Source of the DNA: Bog-105 sp965277435
Lineage (GTDB): Bacteria; Acidobacteriota; Terriglobia; Bryobacterales; Bryobacteraceae
NCBI GenBank assembly: GCA_965277435.1
Contig: OZ255821.1
Coordinates: 6,324,001-6,388,000 of the forward strand
Direction: 5' to 3'
Length of the DNA stretch: 64,000 bases
Shown here: positions 25,592 to 33,090 of the stretch, piece by piece
How the letters are laid out: the number at the start of each line of letters is the position of its first letter
Numbering within the stretch: position 1 is the first letter of the stretch
Notes under the pieces: model-generated
What the model saw: the letters and a program-made list of their open reading frames with translations, nothing else
Told to the model about the DNA's origin: nothing
The model's database searches: none
Program-made: the position numbers and the translations under genes

Positions 25592-26956
25592 TTGCATTCC
25601 ACGCGTAACTCGCATACAACAGTCCTAGTGCGCTCCGTTGCCTTCTTGTTTGTTACCGCTGTTCTGGCAAATGCTCAAACTGCCCCTACTTTCAACCACG
25701 ACGTTGCGCCTATTCTTTACAAAAACTGCACCGGTTGCCACCATCCAAACGACATCGCCCCCATGTCGCTCCTGACCTATAAAGCTGCCCGTCCGTGGGC
25801 CGTGGCCATGAAGGAGGCAGTTGTCACGCACAAGATGCCGCCCTGGCAGGCCGACTCGCAACCCGGCCACTTTTCCAACGATCCCCGGCTCAGCCCAGCG
25901 GAGATCTCGACTATCAAGCAATGGGCGGAGTCGGGCGCTCCGGAAGGCAACGCCGCTGATCTTCCGGCTCAACCCAACTATCCCGAAGGGTGGAAAATCG
26001 GCAAGCCCGACGCCATCATTGCCATCCCCAGCGACTTTACCGTCAAACCCGGCGATCCCGATCAGTACGTCTATCTCCGCTCCCCCACCAACTTCTCCGA
26101 AGATCGCTGGGTTTCCGCCGTCGAACTCAAACCCGGCAACCGGCGCATTGTTCACCACGCTCACGTCTACGTATACGCGCCGAAGCCCACGGCCACAGTC
26201 GCCAAACCGCCAGGCAATGCCATCGAACCGATCATCCAAGCGGGCGGCCTGCATCACATCAACCCCGCCATGCCGGTGGTCGATGACGGTTGCGCCACGC
26301 CGGATGGCGGTAACTTTACCGGTAAGAAACCGCAGGAAAGCAACATTCTCGGCTCGTACCTTCCCGGCAAAGCGCCCGATGTCTTCGCCGACGGATATGC
26401 CCGCAAAGTCCCGAAAGGCGCCACCCTCGAATTCCAAATTCACTACAACGCCGCTGGTCTGACGAAGCCCGAGATCGACCGCACCAGCGTCGGCCTGCTT
26501 TTCTCAAAAGAGCCGCCCAAACAGCCACTGCGCCGGGTGGACATCTCCAACTTTCTCTTTCAGATTCCCGCCGGAGACGCTGACCATAAAGTGACTGCCT
26601 GTTACACTTTTCCCCGCGACGTCGATCTGATGTCTTATACCGCGCACATGCATCTTCGCGGCAAGGATATGACTTTCGAAGCGCTGCACCCGGACGGCCG
26701 CCGCGAAACCCTGGTTTCAGTGCCGAATTACGACTTCAACTGGCAGACCGAATATAAACTCGCAAGGCCCGTTCCGGTAGAAAAGGGCACTCGTATTTTC
26801 ATCACCGCGCATTTCGACAACTCAGCCAACAACCGCGGTAATCCGGACCCGACTAAGACCATTCGTTGGGGCGAGCCTTCTTATGAAGAAATGATGGACG
26901 GCTGGATCGAGTTTGTTCTGCCTAAACCCGATCCACAGCCTGCCTCTACGCCTTAA
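25592..26956 (+). CDS. Exported cytochrome c - PHM-like copper monooxygenase fusion (paralog 1)
   Basis: 454 residues from TTG 25592 (GTG 25628 is possible). Signal peptide (VAFLFVTAVLANAQ), then a c-type heme domain with C46-x2-C49-H50 and a probable axial Met82 (KMPPW). The C-terminal two thirds match the type II copper, ascorbate-dependent monooxygenase fold: His188-His189 (RRIVHHAHVYVY), His284 (EFQIHYNAAG), His352-x-His354 (YTAHMHLRGK) and Met434 (SYEEMMDGW), the ligand set of PHM and dopamine beta-monooxygenase. It is a full-length paralog of the protein at 61720-63102 but has no NHL partner next to it. Substrate unknown. Confidence 0.85.
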   Translation: MHSTRNSHTTVLVRSVAFLFVTAVLANAQTAPTFNHDVAPILYKNCTGCHHPNDIAPMSLLTYKAARPWAVAMKEAVVTHKMPPWQADSQPGHFSNDPRLSPAEISTIKQWAESGAPEGNAADLPAQPNYPEGWKIGKPDAIIAIPSDFTVKPGDPDQYVYLRSPTNFSEDRWVSAVELKPGNRRIVHHAHVYVYAPKPTATVAKPPGNAIEPIIQAGGLHHINPAMPVVDDGCATPDGGNFTGKKPQESNILGSYLPGKAPDVFADGYARKVPKGATLEFQIHYNAAGLTKPEIDRTSVGLLFSKEPPKQPLRRVDISNFLFQIPAGDADHKVTACYTFPRDVDLMSYTAHMHLRGKDMTFEALHPDGRRETLVSVPNYDFNWQTEYKLARPVPVEKGTRIFITAHFDNSANNRGNPDPTKTIRWGEPSYEEMMDGWIEFVLPKPDPQPASTP

Positions 26957-26973
26957 TCCAGAACCTTCAAAGA

Positions 26974-27246
26974 CTAATGGCCGTCCGGATGATCGTGCCG
27001 CCAGGCCCAGTACTGGCTTTGTTCTTTTTTGCTGGCCTTCGCCCAATCGTGATCATGCATGTGCTTGTCTTTCAAAAACTGGTGATACGCGTGATCTTCG
27101 TTGTCATTCCACTGATGCCAGTCCTTATGGTCTTTGTCGTAATACCGCTGTTGACCATGGTCGTGGTCATCGTGATCCTGCGCTTGAGCCGCGACGGGCA
27201 CCAAAAGCGCGGTACTGAAAAACAATACGCCTAGAAGTCGAAACAT
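26974..27246 (-). CDS. Secreted His/Asp-rich small protein
   Basis: 90 residues with a signal peptide (MFRLLGVLFFSTALLVPVAAQAQ). The mature ~67 residues are extremely rich in His, Asp, Lys and Trp (DHDDHDHGQQRYYDKDHKDW, DEDHAYHQFLKDKHMHDH-type), the composition of a periplasmic metal-binding protein. It faces the heme-copper monooxygenase-like gene with 17 bases between stops. I know similar secreted proteins only as uncharacterised acidobacterial families. A tandem GGTCACCTT pair lies just upstream of its start. Confidence 0.65.
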   Translation of the reverse strand: MFRLLGVLFFSTALLVPVAAQAQDHDDHDHGQQRYYDKDHKDWHQWNDNEDHAYHQFLKDKHMHDHDWAKASKKEQSQYWAWRHDHPDGH

Positions 27247-27272
27247 ATTTATACTTATGCTATCGGAATCTT

Positions 27273-27294
27273 GGTCACCTTGTACGGTCACCTT
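27273..27294. promoter_or_regulatory. Direct repeat GGTCACCTT-gtac-GGTCACCTT upstream of the His-rich gene
   Basis: Two exact nine-base copies (27273-27281 and 27286-27294) with a 13-base period, 27-48 bases upstream of the His-rich protein's start. Position suits a regulator site; identity unknown. Confidence 0.3.
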
Positions 27295-27409
27295 AAAATA
27301 AGATCAGCGAAAGCGTTGTTACGTTAGACCTTCCTTTCTCAGAACAAGCTTTGCCAATCACATTTTGTCAAACGGCCTTATATGTCGCTACTCGCTACAA
27401 TGGCGGATC

Positions 27410-29845
27410 ATGCGCCAAGCTCTAGTTCTAGCGAGTAAGTCGCGCACAATGGGCCCGGTATCGGGCGCGCCGCCCGAAGGACGATCGAGTTTCTTTGTTG
27501 AGTGGCGGCGCGTAGCCGTGCCCTGTGGATTTCTAAGAACGCGCACAACGGGCCCGGTATCGGGCGCGCCGCCCGAAGGACGATCGAGTTCCTTTGTTGA
27601 GTGGCGGCGCGTAGCCGTGCCCTGTGCGCTTTTGAGTGCCTTCGCACTCTCGTTGCAAGCTGCTGAATTGCCTCAGACTCTCCGAGGGTACTCGCAGCCA
27701 AGCTCGGCCAGCGAACTCCAGTGGGAACAGAAATTCAAAGACATCCCACAGCAGGATCGCTTGCGGGAAAACATGCGCCGCCTGTCCGCGCGCCCGCACC
27801 ACGTTGGGTCCCCCTATGACAAAGACAATGCCGAGTGGATCGCCGCTCAGCTGAAATCCTGGGGCCTCGATGCCCAGATCGAGAAGTTCGACACGCTCTT
27901 CCCCACTCCCCAGGAACGTTCTCTCGAACTCGTCGAGCCCGTCAAATACAAAGCCAAACTCGAAGAACCCGCGCTCGCCATTGATCCCACATCAAATCAG
28001 AAAAACGAACAGCTTCCCACCTACAATGCTTACTCGATCGATGGTGACGTAACCGCTCCTATCGTGTATGTCAACTACGGCACGCCCGCGGATTACGAGG
28101 AACTCGACCGCATGGGCGTTTCTGTCCACGGAGCGATCGCGCTCGCCCGGTACGGCGAATCGTGGCGCGGCATTAAGCCGAAAGTCGCCGCGGAACACGG
28201 CGCCGTCGCCACGCTCATTTATTCGGATCCTCACGAAGACGGTTACTTTCATGGCGACGTCTATCCTAAAGGCCCCATGCGTCCCCCCTTCGGCGCGCAG
28301 CGCGGCAGCGTGATGGACATGCCCGTTTATCCGGGCGATCCCGCTACACCAGGTATCGGCGCCACTCCCGGCGCTAAGAAATTGCCGCTCAACCAGATCA
28401 CCACTCTCACGAAAATTCCGGTCATGCCCATATCCTATGAGGACGCCGAGCCGCTACTCAAGAATCTAAACGGTGAACTGGTTCCTGTAGCCTGGCGCGG
28501 CTCTTTGCCCATGACGTACCACGTCGGCCCAGGCCCTGCCAAAGCCCACTTGCATCTCAAATTCAATTGGGACCGCAAGCCGCTCTACGATGTGATTGTT
28601 AAAATCCCCGGCTCGAAATTTCCTGACGAGTGGGTCATCCGCGGCAATCACCACGATGCCTGGGTCAACGGGGCAGGCGATCCCGTTTCCGGCGCGAGCC
28701 CTGAACTAGAAGAAGCGCGCGCGCTCGGCGAACTTTTGAAACAAGGTTGGAAGCCGGACCGCACCATCATTTATTGCTTTTGGGATGGCGAAGAGCCCGG
28801 TCTGCTTGGCTCCACGGAATGGGCCGAAACCCACGCCGATGAACTGAAACAGCATGCCGTCGCCTACATTAACTCTGATGGCAACGGGCGCGGCTACTTT
28901 CGCGCCGGCGGTTCACACTCACTTGAAGATTTCGTCAATGGCGTCATGAAGGACATTCAGGATCCCGAAACGAAGATGACCGTTTGGAAACGGGTTCGCC
29001 TCGCCGATCTCGCTAAAGCCACGCCGGCCGCACGCGCGGAACTGAAGTCGCGTCCCGACCTCCGCATCAGCGCTTTGGGTTCGGGCTCTGACTATACAGT
29101 CTTCACCGATCATCTGGGCGTTGCCAGTCTCAATCTCGGTTACGGCGGAGAAGACGCGGGCGGCGGCCAGTATCACTCCATCTACGACGATTTCTACTGG
29201 TACACGCATTTCGAAGATACCGATTTCGCGTACGGCAAGGCCCTTGCGCAAACCGCCGGGGTGATGATGATGCGGCTCGCCGATGCCTCGATTCTGCCTT
29301 ATAAGTTCACGAACTTCGCCGAAACCATTCACACCTATATCGCGGAAATTAAGAAGCTCGATGCGGATCAGCGTACGCAGGCCAAAGACCGCGATTCCGA
29401 TATCGCGGATGGCGTCTATCAGGCTTTGATGGATCCCAAGAAGAAGATGGTTCCCCCTTCCAAGGAACCGATTCCGCCTTATTTGAACTTTGCCCCGCTC
29501 GATACGGCTGCTGACGATCTAACGCGCGCATCTGAAGAGTACGAGAAAGCATTCACCGCATCCGGCGATCAAGCCCCACCTGACCTGAATGCCAAACTGA
29601 TCAAGAGCGAACGCCTGCTCACCGATTCCGGCGGGCTTCCGAACCGCCCCTGGTTCGAGAACCTGGTCTACGCGCCCGGCTTCTACACCGGCTACGGAGT
29701 CAAAACGCTTCCCGGCGTGCGTGAAGCCATCGAGCAAAAACGTTGGACTGAAGCCGACCAGCAGATCGTGCGTGTCGCCAAAGCCCTACAGAACGAAGCC
29801 GACCTGCTGGACGAAGCCGCCAAACAACTTGGAAACAAACAGTAA
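27410..29845 (+). CDS. M28 (glutamate carboxypeptidase II-like) metallopeptidase with repeat-interrupted leader
   Basis: 811 residues from ATG 27410. Architecture of the PSMA/transferrin-receptor-like group: PA domain (YVNYGTPADYEELDRMGV), M28 catalytic domain with a two-zinc site (NHHDAWVNGAGDPVSG near 411, CFWDGEEPGLLGS near 460 with the Glu base, YINSDGNGRG, QYHSIYDDFYWY) and a C-terminal helical dimerisation domain. The signal peptide is split: two in-frame copies of an 86-base repeat (27442-27527 and 27541-27626) lie between MRQALVLASKS and ALLSAFALSLQAAE. Internal GTG codons could restart translation near the intact hydrophobic part. Probably exported and involved in peptide catabolism. 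Confidence 0.88.
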   Translation: MRQALVLASKSRTMGPVSGAPPEGRSSFFVEWRRVAVPCGFLRTRTTGPVSGAPPEGRSSSFVEWRRVAVPCALLSAFALSLQAAELPQTLRGYSQPSSASELQWEQKFKDIPQQDRLRENMRRLSARPHHVGSPYDKDNAEWIAAQLKSWGLDAQIEKFDTLFPTPQERSLELVEPVKYKAKLEEPALAIDPTSNQKNEQLPTYNAYSIDGDVTAPIVYVNYGTPADYEELDRMGVSVHGAIALARYGESWRGIKPKVAAEHGAVATLIYSDPHEDGYFHGDVYPKGPMRPPFGAQRGSVMDMPVYPGDPATPGIGATPGAKKLPLNQITTLTKIPVMPISYEDAEPLLKNLNGELVPVAWRGSLPMTYHVGPGPAKAHLHLKFNWDRKPLYDVIVKIPGSKFPDEWVIRGNHHDAWVNGAGDPVSGASPELEEARALGELLKQGWKPDRTIIYCFWDGEEPGLLGSTEWAETHADELKQHAVAYINSDGNGRGYFRAGGSHSLEDFVNGVMKDIQDPETKMTVWKRVRLADLAKATPAARAELKSRPDLRISALGSGSDYTVFTDHLGVASLNLGYGGEDAGGGQYHSIYDDFYWYTHFEDTDFAYGKALAQTAGVMMMRLADASILPYKFTNFAETIHTYIAEIKKLDADQRTQAKDRDSDIADGVYQALMDPKKKMVPPSKEPIPPYLNFAPLDTAADDLTRASEEYEKAFTASGDQAPPDLNAKLIKSERLLTDSGGLPNRPWFENLVYAPGFYTGYGVKTLPGVREAIEQKRWTEADQQIVRVAKALQNEADLLDEAAKQLGNKQ
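27442..27527. repeat. 86-base in-frame repeat, copy 1
   Basis: Begins GCGCACAATGGGCCCGGT and ends GCCGTGCCCTGTG. Encodes TMGPVSGAPPEGRSS... in the frame of the M28 gene. It differs from copy 2 at only two or three bases. Confidence 0.85.
27541..27626. repeat. 86-base in-frame repeat, copy 2
   Basis: Starts exactly 99 bases (33 codons) after copy 1, so the reading frame is kept. The 13 bases between copies are unique. Confidence 0.85.
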
Positions 29846-29874
29846 CTACTCGTGGCAAATTCGAAAAGCCGCTT

Positions 29875-29928
29875 GCTTTACGCTCGCGGCTCAGTTAGGC
29901 CCACCGGTCGCTTACGCTCGCGGCTCAG
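29875..29928. repeat. Two copies of GCTT(T)ACGCTCGCGGCTCAG
   Basis: Copies at 29875-29893 and 29910-29928 fill much of the 128-base gap between the M28 gene and the GxGYxYP gene (convergent). They look like a GC-rich dispersed repeat; no T-run follows. Confidence 0.5.
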
Positions 29929-29973
29929 AAACAAGTGGTTTGGCGTTGCTATCTTGCGACGGGAGCAAAGTAA

Positions 29974-31968
29974 CTACAGCTTCTTCCAGGCGCGAACCAG
30001 ATTGAAAAATACATCGGCTCGCACGGCTTCGAATTGCGAGCCGAGTGAATTCACCAGGGTGTTCACATCCGAGGGCTGGAGATTCCAGGCCAGCACCCCG
30101 ATTGCCAGAAACGCAGGCGACTTGCCATCCCAAGCGGCCTGGGCGTTAGCAATAGCGGTCTGCCCGTCGCTGAGGGAACTGATACCAATCTGAGTAAATA
30201 CCGGAAGATTGGCGGGCAAGCTGAGTTGGCTGGTCGATTCCCAGTTATAGAGGATGCCCAAGGGATTGACATCGTGGATGTAGCGGGCCGCCACCGCGTC
30301 GCTTAGCGCAATGTTATTCGTGTTGTCGCGATTGAGCGCATAGATTACGTTCATGCCGGTGCGCCGCATGTAGCGTCCGCTACGCTCCGTAAAGCGAGGC
30401 AGATCTGCGGCCGGCCACTCTCCGGGGAAGGTGTACCCTGCGCCAGATGGACCCACCACCAGCAAATCGTTATTGGTTTGCGTGCGCTGATAGTAGCTGA
30501 GGATGCTAGGCGCAGCATCGAGCAGAAGAGGATCGATGCTCCAGTTGATCGGCGCCTGGCCGCGCGTTGGATCGTCCCAAATCTGGCGCATCCGGTGCTG
30601 ATCGTACTGCAGGTTGTCGCCTTCGCTCATGGTGAAGGTGACGTAGATCTTGTTCTGTAGCGGTGTCGAAGGGGCAGCCGGCTGAGTGGAAGCGACCTCT
30701 GCTCGCACGCCACCGAACACGGTTCCGTTTTGGAAGTAGTCGGTGGCGCCGATCGCAACCGAGTGCTGGGCGCAGAGCGTGACACCCTCGCTTTCATGGC
30801 CTTGCGGAAACCAGCCGAGATAGAGCGCATCGGGCGGAAGTTTTTGCAGGATGGCGGCAAACAGAGACGCTTCCGCGGGAATCAGCGGATCGAGCCAGAA
30901 CACCATCGATCTGGTAGCCACGATGTAGTCGCGGAAATTGGGATTGGCTACCTGAGCCTCCGGTGCGGTGTTCGTACCGGTCACCAGATATTGATTCCAC
31001 ATGAGTGTTTGGAGGGTAAGCGTCTTAGTGCCGGCAGGAGGCGTAAAGGAATAGATGAAGTCTGAGGAGTTATCGGCGAAGCGCCACGCGGAGGCAAGCT
31101 GAGAGCCATCGGCATCGTATAGGAAGGGCTTTTCGGCGTCGCTGCCTGGTTGGAACGAAGCAATGGTATTTCCGTCGGCTATCACGGTCACCTGCTGCAC
31201 CGATGGGCCCCAGCCTTCTGACGAATAAGCATCTTGAAATCGCACATACACCGCTTTGCCGCCAAGCAGGCCCGAAAGATCCGCGGTGTAGACTGCCTTG
31301 TTCGAAGCATCGTGGACGTGTTCACTGACCTGCAGCAGAGTTTTCCATTGCACGCCAGACACAGAGATGGTGTTGCTGGGACCGATAGCGGCCACATGGC
31401 GATGGTTTAGGCGCGGCCAATACTGATCGAGCAGCCAATTATACGCGGCGAATTTATCTGTGAACTTGCCCCGCAGATCCTCTATTACCGGCAGTCGCAG
31501 TTCGCCGGCAAGTTCCGGCGTAGCGATCACCGCATCGTTAAGCCCAGCCAGACTGGTGGCAACGTTGATGGTGTCAGGAACATTGACGTCATACAAAACC
31601 GCGCCCCGAATTTCGCGCCGATATTTACCAATCAAGCTCCAGGGATCGGCTGCTTTGGTATTTGGAATGTCAATTGTATCGAGCCATTCCTGGTCGGTCG
31701 GATCGCTGCCCGGAATCCAATACAGACGTGGTTGCCTGCGATTCACCACACCCTGCAGCGTCGTCAACAATGCCTGTTGATCACCACTTAAGGATTGGAT
31801 AGCACCGACATCCAGGTGGTAAGGCTCAGGGAAGTGTGGGAGAGCATGGCCGGAAAATAATTCGGGCTCAGCCGCCAGCGTAAATCGCGAACTGGCTGCT
31901 AAGACGCCCAGTCCTGTAACACTGGCATTGAGAAACTGGCGACGGGTTGTATTTAGTAGTCTCATCAT
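29974..31968 (-). CDS. GxGYxYP family putative glycoside hydrolase, Tat-exported
   Basis: 664 residues. The leader has a twin-arginine motif (NTTRRQFLNASVTGLGVLAAS). The C-terminal half has the signature that names the family: GPSGAGYTFPGEWPAADLP, about 190 residues from the end, preceded by YVTFTMSEGDNLQYDQHRMR. The N-terminal part contains the LTTLQGVVNRRQPRLYW segment usual in GxGYxYP proteins. An inserted domain at roughly residues 200-330 (GKAVYVRFQDAYSSEGWGPS, FIYSFTPPAGTKTLTL) looks like a carbohydrate-binding beta-sandwich. Substrate not known; the family is linked with polysaccharide use. Confidence 0.85.
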   Translation of the reverse strand: MMRLLNTTRRQFLNASVTGLGVLAASSRFTLAAEPELFSGHALPHFPEPYHLDVGAIQSLSGDQQALLTTLQGVVNRRQPRLYWIPGSDPTDQEWLDTIDIPNTKAADPWSLIGKYRREIRGAVLYDVNVPDTINVATSLAGLNDAVIATPELAGELRLPVIEDLRGKFTDKFAAYNWLLDQYWPRLNHRHVAAIGPSNTISVSGVQWKTLLQVSEHVHDASNKAVYTADLSGLLGGKAVYVRFQDAYSSEGWGPSVQQVTVIADGNTIASFQPGSDAEKPFLYDADGSQLASAWRFADNSSDFIYSFTPPAGTKTLTLQTLMWNQYLVTGTNTAPEAQVANPNFRDYIVATRSMVFWLDPLIPAEASLFAAILQKLPPDALYLGWFPQGHESEGVTLCAQHSVAIGATDYFQNGTVFGGVRAEVASTQPAAPSTPLQNKIYVTFTMSEGDNLQYDQHRMRQIWDDPTRGQAPINWSIDPLLLDAAPSILSYYQRTQTNNDLLVVGPSGAGYTFPGEWPAADLPRFTERSGRYMRRTGMNVIYALNRDNTNNIALSDAVAARYIHDVNPLGILYNWESTSQLSLPANLPVFTQIGISSLSDGQTAIANAQAAWDGKSPAFLAIGVLAWNLQPSDVNTLVNSLGSQFEAVRADVFFNLVRAWKKL

Positions 31969-32034
31969 GGAGTAAATGTCCCAACGCCGGAATTATATCG
32001 CTGACCCACCTATACTCAAGCGAGGAGAAAACAC

Positions 32035-33045
32035 CTGCGAAATATAAGCTTGCTCTGTTTGCTGGCGTTTGCGTTATCGGCCGCTGACGGACCCTACCAT
32101 CTACTGCAAACAGCCAAAGTTGGCGGCGATGGCGGTTTTGACTACGTCTACGCGGACTCCGGTAATCGCCGACTCTATGTGCCGCGATCCGGCCCCACTA
32201 AGCGCATCTCCGTCTTCGATCTGGATACCCTCAAGCCCGTAGAGGACATTCCCGATTTCAGCGCCCACGGCGTAGCGGTTGACCCGAAGTCGCATCACGC
32301 CTTCGCCACCAGCAAACCTGTCGCCATGTGGGACGCAAAAACGCTCAAACCGATCAAAACCATAGACGTCCAGGGGAACCCCGACGGGCTTCTCTTCGAC
32401 CCATTCAACCAACGCGTTTACATCCTTAGCCATGCTGCCCCGAATGCCACCGTCATTAATGCCAAAGATGGATCGGTAGTAGGGACAATCGATCTGGGCG
32501 GCGCGCCCGAACAAGCTGCTACCGACGGCAAGGGACACATCTACGTCGACATCGAAGACAAGGACAACGTGGCTGTTGTCGACGCGAAAAGCATGCAGGT
32601 GACGGCTCATTACCCGTTGGGCGACAGCAAGACACCAGCCGGTCTGGCGTTTGATGTGAAGAATCAAATCCTCTTTGTCGCCTGCCGCAACCCGGCAGTC
32701 AGCGTCATAATGAACGCCCGTGACGGCAAGATCCTTAAGACGTTGCCCATTGGGACCGGGGTCGATGGCGCCGGCTTCAATCCTAAAACCATGGAGGCCT
32801 TCAGTTCACAAGGCGACGGCACTCTGACCGTCATCAAAGAGAGCAGCCCGACGGCATTCGCGGTGGAACAGAACGTCCAGACGATGAAGTCTGCCAAGAC
32901 CATGACAATCGACAGCAAGACGAATAAGATCCTGCTCATCGGTGCAGAATTCGGCCCTGCCCCTGTCCCCGAGACACCGGGCGGCCGTCCGCGCCGAGGT
33001 CCGCTGGTTCCCGGGTCGTTTAGCATTCTCGAAGTCGGGAAGTAA
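32035..33045 (+). CDS. YncE-like secreted beta-propeller protein, probable CTG start
   Basis: About 336 residues forming a seven-bladed propeller of YVTN/YncE type (FDYVYADSGNRRLYVPRSG, LDTLKPVEDIPDFSAHGVAV, VDAKSMQVTAHYPLGD, NARDGKILKTLPIGTGVDGA). There is no ATG or GTG near the start. A strong ribosome site GAGGAG (32022-32027) lies seven bases before CTG 32035, which would give a complete signal peptide beginning RNISLLCLLAFALSA. A TTG at 32050 is in frame but too far from the site. Such proteins are periplasmic; binding partner unknown. The 3' end has a duplicated scar at 35867-35927. Confidence 0.8.
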   Translation: MRNISLLCLLAFALSAADGPYHLLQTAKVGGDGGFDYVYADSGNRRLYVPRSGPTKRISVFDLDTLKPVEDIPDFSAHGVAVDPKSHHAFATSKPVAMWDAKTLKPIKTIDVQGNPDGLLFDPFNQRVYILSHAAPNATVINAKDGSVVGTIDLGGAPEQAATDGKGHIYVDIEDKDNVAVVDAKSMQVTAHYPLGDSKTPAGLAFDVKNQILFVACRNPAVSVIMNARDGKILKTLPIGTGVDGAGFNPKTMEAFSSQGDGTLTVIKESSPTAFAVEQNVQTMKSAKTMTIDSKTNKILLIGAEFGPAPVPETPGGRPRRGPLVPGSFSILEVGK

Positions 33046-33090
33046 GTCAATCTCGCACAGAGCGCGCTCAGGATAGAACCAGATCCACCC

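Noticed and set aside
29875..29928. Possible CRISPR-like unit from two GCTT(T)ACGCTCGCGGCTCAG copies
   Set aside because: Only two copies, 16-base spacing and imperfect; fits a dispersed repeat. No CRISPR array or cas gene exists in the window.
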